A stretch of DNA of 64,000 nucleotides from Ewingella americana ATCC 33852 (lineage in GTDB: Bacteria; Pseudomonadota; Gammaproteobacteria; Enterobacterales; Enterobacteriaceae). Each line of letters opens with the position of its first letter. Positions within the stretch are counted from its first letter, which is position 1. The stretch spans positions 1 through 64,000 of the forward strand of contig NZ_JMPJ01000025.1 of the NCBI RefSeq assembly GCF_000735345.1. Direction: 5' to 3'. A model generated the notes under the pieces. That model searched no databases. It was given only the letters and a program-made list of their open reading frames with translations, and was not told where the DNA came from. Shown piece by piece: positions 1 through 7,849 of the stretch. The position numbers and the translations under genes are program-made.

Positions 1-1
1 T

Positions 2-241
2 GCAAACAACGGTAACCTGCTGAAGCTTAGCTCTGCTGCTACCGCGACTGGCGTAGCTATTGCCCTGTTTGAAAACGACGGCGTAACTGCTATCCCTCTG
101 GGCAAGCCATCTGCAACTCACACCCTGACTCCTGCTGCTGACACGACGCTGACTTACTTCGCTAAGTACCAGTCTACCGCCGCAACAGTAGGCGAAGGTA
201 CAGCTGACGCTGCTGCAGACTTCACCATCCTGTACAACTAA
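2..241 (+). CDS. Fimbrial major subunit, C-terminal part (5' end outside window)
   Basis: The open frame runs in from the window edge for 79 codons to a TAA stop. The peptide is rich in Ala and Thr, has alternating hydrophobic beta-strand pattern, and ends in a Tyr-containing strand (FTILYN), as in type 1 pilins whose last strand carries a penultimate aromatic residue for the chaperone. It would be exported to the periplasm and polymerised through the chaperone-usher pathway. No usher or chaperone gene is in the window, so the rest of the operon must lie to the left. The family call is firm; which fimbrial type it is cannot be told from this fragment. Confidence 0.75.
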   Translation, partial: ANNGNLLKLSSAATATGVAIALFENDGVTAIPLGKPSATHTLTPAADTTLTYFAKYQSTAATVGEGTADAAADFTILYN

Positions 242-727
242 TACGTTATCTCCCCGGTTTAAATACCTCGCCCATGCTGCGGGTTATTTCTGACCGGGGA
301 AATAAATATGCCGGGAAATAAACATTAAGCAGTAGGAGAGAGGTGGATGATGAATTATTTTCTGAATAGGAAAATAAATATGAAGACGCTAAACCTTCTA
401 TTTATAAGACTCAGAATTCATTGGGGAAATAATACAGATTCGCTTGGGTGCTACTGGTCGTTTATACAGCGTCATTTTAAGTTGTAATATTGAGGAGATG
501 CCATGCTATTCGCTGTTAACCTTTCTCTGTTACTCATTCTCGCTGCTGCATGGCTATTGTAATGACATTTAACATACCATTCAAAAATTCCTATTGAGCT
601 GTAGTCCTTTTCCATTCCTCAAGTCAGGTATTGCTGAAACTCCTTACTTTGCGAGTTTACTTAAATTTACGATGGCGTTTTTTCTTATAATGGAGATTGC
701 AATGATATCGCCAGGAGGGCGAATTTT
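242..727. other. 486-bp gap after the pilin gene
   Basis: This stretch is AT-rich and holds an 8-bp inverted repeat (251-258 with 293-300, TCCCCGGT/ACCGGGGA) enclosing a 34-nt loop. No T-run follows it, so it is a weak terminator candidate. It also holds a possible 19-codon membrane peptide at 503-562 and the leader of the response regulator gene, with AGGAGGG at 713-719. Nothing else was recognised. Confidence 0.5.
503..562 (+). CDS. Possible 19-residue hydrophobic peptide
   Basis: The ATG at 503 follows GAGGAG at a suitable distance and opens 19 codons ending in TAA. The product, MLFAVNLSLLLILAAAWLL, is hydrophobic over almost its whole length and could form one membrane helix. It lies between a pilin gene and a fimbria-type regulator gene. 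No known small protein was recognised. Short hydrophobic frames also arise by chance in AT-rich DNA, so this is a candidate supported only by its ribosome binding site and composition. Confidence 0.3.
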   Translation: MLFAVNLSLLLILAAAWLL

Positions 728-1342
728 ATGGCGAGAAATAAAGTACTAATTGTCGACGATCACCCATTGATCCACTTTGCAGTGACTCAGCTTTTGCAAC
801 CCAAAGGTTTTACTATCGTTGGGCAGGCAGAGACGGGGATTGAGGGAATTCAGCTGGCGGAGATTTTACAGCCAGATATCGTGGTGCTCGACATTGGCAT
901 CCCAAAGCTCAATGGGTTGAGTGTCATAAAACACCTTAAGGCAATTCACCGCCCGCCTCAAATCGTTATTTTTACTGCTGAAGTCTCAGACTACTACGCC
1001 ACATTATGTATTTCACTCGGCGCTACGGGCTATGTGAGAAAATCGTCAGGGCTGGATACCTTAGTCCAAGCTATTTGCGCCGCACAAAGGGGCGAATACT
1101 ATTTCCCGACATTGACCCAACGTCATGCTGAACCTGTGTTTACCCACAAACCTTTCCAACTGCTCTCTGCCGCTGAGCTCGCGGTATTGGATCTGTTATT
1201 GGCGGGGAAAAGAAACATAGAAATAAGTCGGTTGCTCAATCGCAGCCAGAAGACCATCAGTACCCACAAAATGAATATCTTCCATAAGCTGAATATCCGC
1301 TCTATGGCCGATCTCGCCAGTATTTCCTCACTCGGTTTTTGA
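728..1342 (+). CDS. LuxR-type response regulator (BvgA/EvgA/FimZ-like)
   Basis: This is a 204-residue two-domain regulator. The receiver domain (about 4-120) has the acidic pair D10-D11, phospho-acceptor D55 in VLDIGIPKLNG, and a lysine in YVRKSSG. A LuxR/NarL helix-turn-helix occupies about 143-200 (AAELAVLDLLLAGK, NRSQKTISTHKMNIFHKL). The start is supported by AGGAGGG eight bases upstream. The gene follows a fimbrial operon with no kinase next to it, so control of the fimbriae is likely but inferred. It is a paralogue of the regulators at 18029 and 22564, and could take phosphate from the hybrid kinase at 18662. Confidence 0.85.
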   Translation: MARNKVLIVDDHPLIHFAVTQLLQPKGFTIVGQAETGIEGIQLAEILQPDIVVLDIGIPKLNGLSVIKHLKAIHRPPQIVIFTAEVSDYYATLCISLGATGYVRKSSGLDTLVQAICAAQRGEYYFPTLTQRHAEPVFTHKPFQLLSAAELAVLDLLLAGKRNIEISRLLNRSQKTISTHKMNIFHKLNIRSMADLASISSLGF

Positions 1343-1488
1343 TAGATAGGGGCGTTCGATAGCCTCTTTTTCATGCTATGAGTGATCGTCCTCATACGAT
1401 TAATCTTAGGTCCAGGCTTTTGTTTAAAAGTTTGTAATACTAAGGGCATCTTGAGGTTGAACATACATTGCTGTGAAAAGGAAAAACC

Positions 1489-1938
1489 ATGTCCGAACAG
1501 AAGAGTAGCCACAAAGGCCACTGCCGCTGTGGCAAAGTTGAGCTGACCATCACCCGCCCGCCAATCATGACCGCCGCCTGCCACTGCACCGGCTGCCAGC
1601 GTATGACCTCTAGCGCATTTTCCATGGGGGCTTTGGTCCCTGCCGATGCCTTTGCCGTCACGCGCGGCGAGCCTGAAATTGGCGGCCTGCACGGCGATTC
1701 CAATCACTATCACTGCGGCCACTGCAAAAGCTGGCTGTTCAGCCGCCCAACCGGCTTTGAATCCATCGTGATTGTCAAAACGGTGATGTTTGACGACCTG
1801 CGTGATTTGCCACCCTTTATGGAGACCTGGACCAGCGAGAAGCTGCCGTGGGCCAGCACGCCTGCTGCCCACAGCTATGCGCAATTCCCGCCGCCGGCTG
1901 ACTTGCCGAAGCTTATCCAGCAGTTTGCCAGCCGTTAA
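1489..1938 (+). CDS. GFA-family (CENP-V/GFA domain) zinc protein
   Basis: A 149-residue protein with the zinc-ligand pattern of the glutathione-dependent formaldehyde-activating enzyme fold: CRCGK near residue 13, CHCTGCQR near residue 31, and CGHCKSWLF near residue 76. These bind the structural and catalytic zinc sites of the family. Founding members were described as joining glutathione to formaldehyde, but many members have no proven substrate, so the reaction is left open. It appears monocistronic, with a ribosome binding site (AAAGG) before the ATG and an intrinsic terminator directly downstream. It is probably cytosolic. Confidence 0.85.
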   Translation: MSEQKSSHKGHCRCGKVELTITRPPIMTAACHCTGCQRMTSSAFSMGALVPADAFAVTRGEPEIGGLHGDSNHYHCGHCKSWLFSRPTGFESIVIVKTVMFDDLRDLPPFMETWTSEKLPWASTPAAHSYAQFPPPADLPKLIQQFASR

Positions 1939-1963
1939 TCGGCTGCGCTGAACGTGCCAAACA

Positions 1964-2003
1964 AAAAGGGCGCAGCCGGAATTGCCGACTGCGCCCTGTT
2001 TTT
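1964..2003 (+). terminator. Intrinsic terminator of the GFA gene; repeated element copy 1
   Basis: The stem AGGGCGCAG (1967-1975) pairs with CTGCGCCCT (1989-1997) and is followed by GTTTTTG. The 34-nt segment 1964-1997 recurs identically at 4613-4646, and a degenerate version lies at 3235-3268, so the same hairpin flanks both adhesin genes. Confidence 0.85.
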
Positions 2004-2069
2004 GCTGCCTGCTTCATGGACTTTTTATCCCATCTAGCGGCTGCCACAAAATGTAAAAATCTCTAATAC

Positions 2070-3020
2070 TCAGTTATATGCCATGGTAAAGGTCGCGGTG
2101 GCATTGGTCAGCCCAGCAACGATTGGTGCCTCAGTTTGGTAATATTGTGCCACCAGCGGAAGTTCTATATCCCCCGTCTTGCCTGCGGTACCTAAACCGA
2201 GCTGCTTGCCCAGCACCACTGGCGTGGTGCCTTTTAATACCTGAATACCAATGCCGCTGGCCTGATTGGGGCCCGTATTAATGCTAAGAACCCCATCAGG
2301 ACCTGCGCCATTACCCTCCAGCGTCAATTTGACATTTGTTCCCGCATCGCAATTAAGACCGATATTAAAGTCTTTCGGTTTAGCGGTGGAACCTACGCCT
2401 TTAAAATCAGAAGCATCTGCATCGTCAAGATTAACATTTATCACTGTAGTATTAACCGAACAGGCGACAGGCGTAATTGTACTGGTTCCGGTAAGCGCTA
2501 GAACCGTATGGAAACTTGGATCTTGTTGAGGGTAGTTTCTTACAATCTCGCCCGTCGTGATCGTGCCAGTACCCACACTACCTGTGGATGTTTTAATGAG
2601 CTCTATTGTGCGAGGATATAAGGATATCGGTTGTTTTGGCAATAAATCTATAGAGGTGGGGACATAGCCATAGGAAGTATTAATTCTTATGCCCACCCCT
2701 GCAATATTGGTATTATAGACATAATTGCCATAACTACTGAGCGTAGTAAAACGCACCATAGTGTCTACATCTTGCCATGCTTCAGTACAGGCAAAAAGTT
2801 TCTTACGGCCATCAATATCACCAGAACTGACTGATGCAATTACGCCACCGACGGGCGTGTCGCGCTGTACAATAACGTTACCAAAGCTAATATTATTGGT
2901 AATGACCTTCTGCGAGCCATTAGGGTCCCAATAGCAAGAGGCTAAAGTGGCTTTAGGGATTAATAAAAGAGGGCAAGCTGCAAGGCAGAGTAAAAATGCT
3001 TTATTGAATGTAGTCTTCAT
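2070..3020 (-). CDS. Two-domain fimbrial tip adhesin, copy 1
   Basis: This 316-residue secreted protein starts with a signal peptide (about 1-27; FLLCLAACPLLL, cleavage near ATLAS/C). An N-terminal domain of about 150 residues is probably the receptor-binding domain. A pilin domain follows from about 180 (PVACSVNTTVINVNLDD, then NIGLNCDAGTNVKLTLEGN) and ends in FTMAYN. This lectin-plus-pilin layout is that of usher-assembled tip adhesins. The ligand cannot be read from sequence. It is a tandem paralogue of the gene at 3435-4385: the pilin domains are nearly identical and the N-terminal domains diverge. No chaperone or usher is adjacent, so it may use the fimbrial system at the left edge. Confidence 0.8.
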   Translation of the reverse strand: MKTTFNKAFLLCLAACPLLLIPKATLASCYWDPNGSQKVITNNISFGNVIVQRDTPVGGVIASVSSGDIDGRKKLFACTEAWQDVDTMVRFTTLSSYGNYVYNTNIAGVGIRINTSYGYVPTSIDLLPKQPISLYPRTIELIKTSTGSVGTGTITTGEIVRNYPQQDPSFHTVLALTGTSTITPVACSVNTTVINVNLDDADASDFKGVGSTAKPKDFNIGLNCDAGTNVKLTLEGNGAGPDGVLSINTGPNQASGIGIQVLKGTTPVVLGKQLGLGTAGKTGDIELPLVAQYYQTEAPIVAGLTNATATFTMAYN

Positions 3021-3234
3021 TACTTAATCCCTATTCACAATGAGCATCTTATTGTCTGCGATGCCTTTCCCTTACATTAAGATGAAGTTATTAAAATTCA
3101 CATAACAAATATTAACAATGTTGTAACATCTGACATTGATGTGGGAAATTTCTCTTTATATTTTTTTATTGACAAGCTGCACCAGCAAGAAGCCGCGGTG
3201 ATTAACAGCCTGCTTTAATAGCGCCAAATAACAA

Positions 3235-3268
3235 GAGAGCGAAGCCGGGATTGCCCACTGCGCCTGAC
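3235..3268. repeat. Degenerate copy of the adhesin-flanking terminator repeat
   Basis: AGAGCGAAGCCGGGATTGCC and the bases after it (ACTGCGCC) align with the intact elements at 1964-1997 and 4613-4646, but several stem bases are changed, so the hairpin is weakened. It sits between the tandem adhesin genes and looks like a decayed remnant of the duplicated unit. Confidence 0.6.
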
Positions 3269-3308
3269 TGGTTCATGTATCGTTTTTAACGCAGTTTCTC
3301 TACTCAAT

Positions 3309-3333
3309 AAAAAACGCGCCAGGATAGGCGCGG
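3309..3333 (-). terminator. Terminator of adhesin copy 2
   Basis: CGCGCC (3315-3320) pairs with GGCGCG (3327-3332). On the minus strand the hairpin is followed by a T-run (complement of AATAAAAAA), as expected for a transcript coming from the gene at 3435-4385. Confidence 0.7.
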
Positions 3334-3434
3334 CGTGGCAATAAATATTTTTTTGAAAATTGCATTTCATAGATCTTCATGCACTTTTCTTCGCCCAGCT
3401 AAGCGGCTGCCACAAAAATAAAAATATCTAATAA

Positions 3435-4385
3435 TCAGTTGTATACCATGGTAAATGTCGCGGTGGCGTTGGTCAGCCCAGCAATAATTGATGCATCAGT
3501 TTGGTAATACTGAGCCACCAGTGGAATTTGCATATCCCCGGTCTTACCTGCGGTACCTAAGTCGAGCTGATTACCCAGCACCACTGGTGTGGTGCCATTT
3601 AATACTTGGATACCAATGCCGCTTGCCTGATGTTCGCCAGCATTAAGGCTAAGCACTCCCGCAGGGCCAGCACTGTTGCCATCCAACGTCAGTTTGACAT
3701 TCGTCCCTGCATCGCAATTAAGTCCAATATTAAAGTCTTTCGGTTTAGCGGTGGAACCCACGCCTTTAAAATCAGCAACAGCGGCATCATCCAGACTAAC
3801 ATTAATCACTGTATTATTAACTGAGCAGGCGACAGGAATAATAGTATTGGTGCCCCTTAGCGCAACTAGAGCCTTGTAACTAGAATCTGGCTGAGCGTAA
3901 GTTTGACTAATATCACCTACAGTTAAATTACCTGAGCCTACGCCGCCAGAAGATGTTTTAATAAGCTCGACCGTGCGCGGGCCAAGGGTAATGCTTTGAG
4001 TTGAAAGATAACTCGAAGTGAATGGCACTGCCTGGCTTACACCCGAAACTCTAATGCCAACCCCTGCAATATTTGTATTAAATACTTTATTTCCATAACT
4101 ACTTAGCGTGGTATAAAGCATGGGCTCGTGTGAAGCCGTCCATTCCTCGGTACAACTAAAAAGCGGTTTTCCGCCAAAAAAATCACCGCTAGTTGTGGAT
4201 GCAATAACACTGCCGATAGGTGTATCTCTCTGCACTATAACATTACCAAAGGTGACATCACTGGTAATTACCTTTTTGGGGCCATTATTATCCCAAGAGC
4301 AAGCGGCAAATGTATTTTCAGACATGAATAAAAGAGGGCATGCCGCAAGACAGAGTAAAAATGCTTTGTTGAATTTGATCTTCAT
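3435..4385 (-). CDS. Two-domain fimbrial tip adhesin, copy 2
   Basis: A 316-residue protein of the same length and layout as the one at 2070-3020. It has a signal peptide (FLLCLAACPLLFMSENTFA), an N-terminal putative receptor-binding domain, and a C-terminal pilin domain (PVACSVNNTVINVSLDD) ending in FTMVYN. The signal peptides and pilin domains of the two copies are nearly the same, while the segment at about 90-150 differs most, which suggests diversification of the binding face. It has its own downstream hairpin. Being on the minus strand, opposite to the pilin gene at the left edge, it is probably expressed separately from the fimbrial operon. Confidence 0.8.
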   Translation of the reverse strand: MKIKFNKAFLLCLAACPLLFMSENTFAACSWDNNGPKKVITSDVTFGNVIVQRDTPIGSVIASTTSGDFFGGKPLFSCTEEWTASHEPMLYTTLSSYGNKVFNTNIAGVGIRVSGVSQAVPFTSSYLSTQSITLGPRTVELIKTSSGGVGSGNLTVGDISQTYAQPDSSYKALVALRGTNTIIPVACSVNNTVINVSLDDAAVADFKGVGSTAKPKDFNIGLNCDAGTNVKLTLDGNSAGPAGVLSLNAGEHQASGIGIQVLNGTTPVVLGNQLDLGTAGKTGDMQIPLVAQYYQTDASIIAGLTNATATFTMVYN

Positions 4386-4609
4386 TACTTAATTCCTATT
4401 CACAATGAGCACCCTACTGTTTGCGATGCCTTTCCTTTATATTAAGATGGCGCTATTAGAGTTCATTCATCAAATACTAACAATGTCGGAATCTCTGGTG
4501 TGGATGTAGGAAAATTCTTGTTATATTTTTAATATTGAAACCTGAATCAACGAGAAGCGGCCTCTGCAGCAATTCTCCTTCGTTAACGACCTGTTTTTAA
4601 AGAACCAAA

Positions 4610-4647
4610 CAGAAAAGGGCGCAGCCGGAATTGCCGACTGCGCCCTT
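4610..4647 (-). terminator. Terminator of msrA; repeated element copy 2
   Basis: AGGGCGCAG (4616-4624) pairs with CTGCGCCCT (4638-4646). Read on the minus strand, the hairpin is followed by TTTTCTGTTT, so it ends the dipZ-msrA transcript. The core is identical to 1964-1997. Confidence 0.8.
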
Positions 4648-4670
4648 GTTATTGTTGCTAAACCCTTACA

Positions 4671-5390
4671 TTACAGCACCGGATCATCCTGATAGCGCGA
4701 GGCGAACAGTTTCTTCAACTGGCCCAGCTTCGGCATATCGTTGATGGCGATATAAGGGTTGTCCGGGTTCAGCGTCATAAAGTTCTGGTGATAATCCTCT
4801 GCCGGATAGAAGTGATTTTGGCTTTCGATTTTTGTCACCAGCGGCTTAGAAAACACATGGCTGGCGTCCAACTGGGCAATGTACGCCTTGGCGACTTTCT
4901 CCTGTGACGCGCTCAGTGGGAACAGCGCCGAGCGATACTGCGGCCCGCTGTCCGGCCCCTGACGGTTCAACTCGGTTGGGTTGTGCGCCACCGAGAAGAA
5001 CACTTGCAGCAGGTCGCCGTAGGAGACCTGCGTCGGGTCGAAGGTCACCTGTACCGACTCAGCATGCTCGGTTTTGCCACTGCTGACGGTCTCATAATCC
5101 GCCGTTAACGCCGTTCCGCCGGTGTAACCCGCCACCACGTTGGTCACGCCTTTCACATGCTGGAATACCCCTTCGACACCCCAGAAACAGCCACCGGCGA
5201 ACAGCGCGGTTTCACTGTGCGAAGTGGTAGCAGGCGCTTCATTCTGCACTGGCGGGGCAATGGCGACGGCCTCTTCCGCGCCGCCGAAGGACCAAGCAAT
5301 GCTGCACCACATCAGCGCGGTGATGGCGATAAAGACGCCCCAGACACCGGAGCGGCGCAGGGAGGAAAATCGTTTATGAGTCGTTTGCAT
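4671..5390 (-). CDS. msrA: Peptide methionine sulfoxide reductase MsrA, exported form
   Basis: This 239-residue protein reduces methionine-S-sulfoxide in proteins. The catalytic motif GGCFWGVEG lies near residue 67, with GPQYRSA and a conserved PAEDYHQ downstream. Unlike cytosolic E. coli MsrA it has an N-terminal hydrophobic segment (about 15-34, VWGVFIAITALMWCSIAWSF) followed by a Pro/Ala-rich linker, so it is probably periplasmic or membrane-anchored. It begins 20 bp after the dipZ-like gene in the same operon. That partner is the plausible source of electrons for recycling the reductase outside the cytoplasm. Confidence 0.9.
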   Translation of the reverse strand: MQTTHKRFSSLRRSGVWGVFIAITALMWCSIAWSFGGAEEAVAIAPPVQNEAPATTSHSETALFAGGCFWGVEGVFQHVKGVTNVVAGYTGGTALTADYETVSSGKTEHAESVQVTFDPTQVSYGDLLQVFFSVAHNPTELNRQGPDSGPQYRSALFPLSASQEKVAKAYIAQLDASHVFSKPLVTKIESQNHFYPAEDYHQNFMTLNPDNPYIAINDMPKLGQLKKLFASRYQDDPVL

Positions 5391-5410
5391 TCGGGTTGCC
5401 TCGTAGGTTT

Positions 5411-7150
5411 TTAACCAAAGGTGAAGGCATAAGCCGTCACGCCGCTGTCTAAGAATTCAATAGTAAAGGTATGATCGCCCTGATTATCTGACTGGCGGAT
5501 CAGCTGATATAAACGCTGGTCAGTCACCACGCCGTCACCCTCAGGGGAGACATCCGTGCCGTGCATCGCGCCCGGCGCTTTGCCGTCGAGTAGCACTTTG
5601 AAATGCACCGGTTTGCCGTTTTTCCCCGGACCCAGCACCAAGTGCAAATCACGCGCATGGAACTGGTAGGAGATGCGCCCGGCCGGGCCATTCAGCTGAA
5701 TGTTCTCGCCGCCGATGGTCCAGCGGCCTGCCAGCCCCCACGAGTTCAAATCCAGATGCGTTGGCAGGGTGTAATCCGCCGGGGCGTCGCTCACCGCGCT
5801 TTCAGAGACAAAGTTCTCGGCGCGCATATAGCCCAAATAGGTCTCTGGAGATAGCGGGGCGCTGTTCTGGTCAGCCGCCTGCTCGACGCCTTGCCCCTGC
5901 ACCTGACTGATGGTGGTGGTGACGTTTTTGGCTCCTGCTTCACGCAGCAGTTGTTGGATCACCTGCTCGGACTGAGCGTAATCCCCTTCACCGAAGTGGC
6001 TGTGGCGAATCTGACCCTTGGCGTCGATAAAGTAGTGCGCAGGCCAGTATTGATTGTTGAACGCGCGCCAGATGCTGTAGTTGTTGTCGATAGCAATCGG
6101 GTAGTCGATGCCCAGCTTCTGCGCCTCTTTGGTGACATTATTGATGTCGCGCTCGAAGGCGAACTCCGGCGCGTGGACGCCAATCACCACCAGTCCCTGA
6201 TCGCGATATTTGTCTGCCCAAGCTTTAACGTAAGGCAGGGCACGCAGACAGTTGATGCAGGAGTAGGTCCAGAAATCGACCAGCACCACCTTGCCGCGCA
6301 GAGACTCCGCCGTCAGCGGCGGCGAGTTCAGCCACTGCACCGCGCCGTCAAGGGAAGGCATCGGACCTTCATTATCCAGTAGCGGTGCGCCGTTTTCAGT
6401 GCTGGCCGAGGCGGTTTTCACCGGGCCATTGGCGCCGAACTTGTTGATTAAGCTCTGCTCGAAGCCACCCGTAGAGGCGGTGGAAATACGCGCCAGCACG
6501 CCGGTATCCAGCCCAAGGGAGATAGCCACCACGCCGAGCAGCATCGCGGCACCCAAACCACGGCGGATCCACTCGCCTGCGCCCAATGAGCGTTTCATGG
6601 CGCTAAACACTTTGCCGCCAATCAGCAGGGCCAGCGTCAATGAGGTCACGGCCCCCGCCGCGTAGGCCAGCAGCAGCAAGGTTGAGCCAACGTTAGCCCC
6701 TTGCAGCGCCGCGCCGGTCAACACCAAGCCTAAAATCGGTCCCGCGCAGGGTGCCCACAACAGGCCGGTGGCGATGCCGAGTAAAAATGACGTGCCAACC
6801 TGCGGCTTCTTGCCGACGGTCAGGGCATTGGTCATGCGATTTCCTGCGGACACCAGCGGGTGCATCATGCGTTCGCCAATGCTTGGGAACAGCAGCGTGA
6901 CGCCAAACACCGCCATCAGCACCAGCGCCAGCCAGCGACCATATTGGTTAGCCTGCACCACCCAGCCGCCGCCCACTGCCGCCAGCGTCGCCACCAGCGT
7001 GAAGGTCAGCGCCATCCCCGCCAATAATGGCAGACCGGTGCGGGCGAAGGATTGGTCTGAACGCGCAAACACGAAGGGCAGCACGGGTAAAATGCAGGGG
7101 CTGGCGATGGTCAGCACGCCACCGAGGTAGGCAAGGATCAGGATCAGCAT
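5411..7150 (-). CDS. DipZ-like CcdA-thioredoxin fusion protein
   Basis: A 579-residue membrane protein. Residues 1 to about 245 form a CcdA/DsbD-type transmembrane domain with the redox cysteines in IASPCILPVLPF and LLWAPCAGPI. About 265-400 is a thioredoxin-fold domain with CxxC at C298-C301 (YSCINCLRALPY). A C-terminal beta-rich domain of about 140 residues of unknown role completes it. The family carries electrons from cytosolic thioredoxin across the inner membrane to periplasmic partners. The start ATG has GAGG eight bases upstream, and the gene is the first of an operon with exported msrA, so the likely acceptor is MsrA. A candidate operator lies at 7247-7276. Confidence 0.88.
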   Translation of the reverse strand: MLILILAYLGGVLTIASPCILPVLPFVFARSDQSFARTGLPLLAGMALTFTLVATLAAVGGGWVVQANQYGRWLALVLMAVFGVTLLFPSIGERMMHPLVSAGNRMTNALTVGKKPQVGTSFLLGIATGLLWAPCAGPILGLVLTGAALQGANVGSTLLLLAYAAGAVTSLTLALLIGGKVFSAMKRSLGAGEWIRRGLGAAMLLGVVAISLGLDTGVLARISTASTGGFEQSLINKFGANGPVKTASASTENGAPLLDNEGPMPSLDGAVQWLNSPPLTAESLRGKVVLVDFWTYSCINCLRALPYVKAWADKYRDQGLVVIGVHAPEFAFERDINNVTKEAQKLGIDYPIAIDNNYSIWRAFNNQYWPAHYFIDAKGQIRHSHFGEGDYAQSEQVIQQLLREAGAKNVTTTISQVQGQGVEQAADQNSAPLSPETYLGYMRAENFVSESAVSDAPADYTLPTHLDLNSWGLAGRWTIGGENIQLNGPAGRISYQFHARDLHLVLGPGKNGKPVHFKVLLDGKAPGAMHGTDVSPEGDGVVTDQRLYQLIRQSDNQGDHTFTIEFLDSGVTAYAFTFG

Positions 7151-7246
7151 GGTGTTTCCTCACAGCAGGATAAGGGCACAAATTTTTATTGTTTTGGACG
7201 GTGACAACTTCGCACGCTGTTATCCTGCCAAACCAACAAGGGCCAA

Positions 7247-7276
7247 TGAATGACGGCTGAATGACAAAAATGTCAT
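7247..7276. promoter_or_regulatory. Candidate operator upstream of dipZ-msrA
   Basis: The octamer TGAATGAC occurs at 7247-7254 and again at 7258-7265, an 11-bp period. It is overlapped by a 16-bp inverted repeat, ATGACA-AAAA-TGTCAT (7261-7276). This lies about 100-125 bp upstream of the dipZ-like start. Direct repeats on one helical turn are typical of OmpR-family regulator sites. No regulator is identified. Confidence 0.4.
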
Positions 7277-7428
7277 AAACACCGCTCTGATTTTATTCTG
7301 CCTGCAATTGAGATGTTAAAGGGGGTTGTCACGAAAAGTTTAAGATTGTCACTGATGTATAAACGCTTGTTTTGGGGGGTATTTATGGCGCGGGGAATTG
7401 TTCAGGGAGTGATCGAAGGAGAGGGGAG

Positions 7429-7484
7429 ATTAAACAAAAAACTCACCCCAACATGGCTCGCCAAATGGCGAATGTTGGGATGAG
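7429..7484 (-). terminator. Compound terminator of the ycgZ-ymgA-ariR operon
   Basis: An outer stem CTCACCCCAACAT (7442-7454) with ATGTTGGGATGAG (7472-7484), one mismatch, encloses a perfect inner hairpin TCGCCA-AA-TGGCGA (7458-7471). On the minus strand a T-rich tract follows (complement of AAACAAAAAA). Confidence 0.8.
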
Positions 7485-7513
7485 TCTAGAATGACGTTGG
7501 GCTAGGCCCGCGA

Positions 7514-7849
7514 TCAAAATACCGCGTCGTCAGGCGTGATGCCGACCACCAGTTCCAGCGCGTTGCGCAGGATGTCGAGCTGAACGATATCGTTGGTGGT
7601 TTCAAGCTGCATAATCAGATGCAAAATAATGTCTTTATTTGTCACTTTGCCGCGTTGGGCCAAAATAGCGCGGATGGCGCCGCCCAGCGCTTCGGTTTCG
7701 GAGGAGTACATATCTCCTGACTTGGCAAAGTGTTGATAAACATGGTGCTGTGTAACTTCATCGGAAATCGACCCCATGCTGTGCGAGGCGTTGTTCTCGT
7801 GGTGCTCAAGCATATCCAAATCTGTGGCGTTAGTGCTTTTTACGTTCAT
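7514..7849 (-). CDS. ariR: AriR/YmgB-family connector protein
   Basis: This 111-residue protein resembles E. coli AriR (YmgB), with the family pattern SETEALGGAIRAILAQ and NKDIILHLIMQLETT near its end. In E. coli these small helical proteins act as connectors that feed blue-light and cold signals into the Rcs phosphorelay and so affect biofilm and acid resistance. The ATG at 7849 is chosen because AAGGG lies seven bases upstream and the preceding gene ends just inside it (20-bp overlap), which suggests coupled translation. The N-terminus is longer than in E. coli. Confidence 0.8.
   Translation of the reverse strand: MNVKSTNATDLDMLEHHENNASHSMGSISDEVTQHHVYQHFAKSGDMYSSETEALGGAIRAILAQRGKVTNKDIILHLIMQLETTNDIVQLDILRNALELVVGITPDDAVF

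Larger units (their letters stand above)
3021..3434. other. Spacer between the two adhesin genes
   Basis: This 414-bp gap carries the promoter side of adhesin copy 1, a degenerate copy of the terminator repeat (3235-3268), and a separate hairpin (3315-3332) that would terminate adhesin copy 2. Sequence just left of each adhesin stop codon (GCGGCTGCCACAAAA) is shared with the other copy, showing that the duplication included downstream DNA. No gene was seen. Confidence 0.6.

Noticed and set aside
7385-7483. 32-codon plus-strand frame with a G-rich sequence before its ATG
   Set aside because: It ends inside the compound terminator of the opposing operon, and its last third is the hairpin itself, so the frame is probably accidental.
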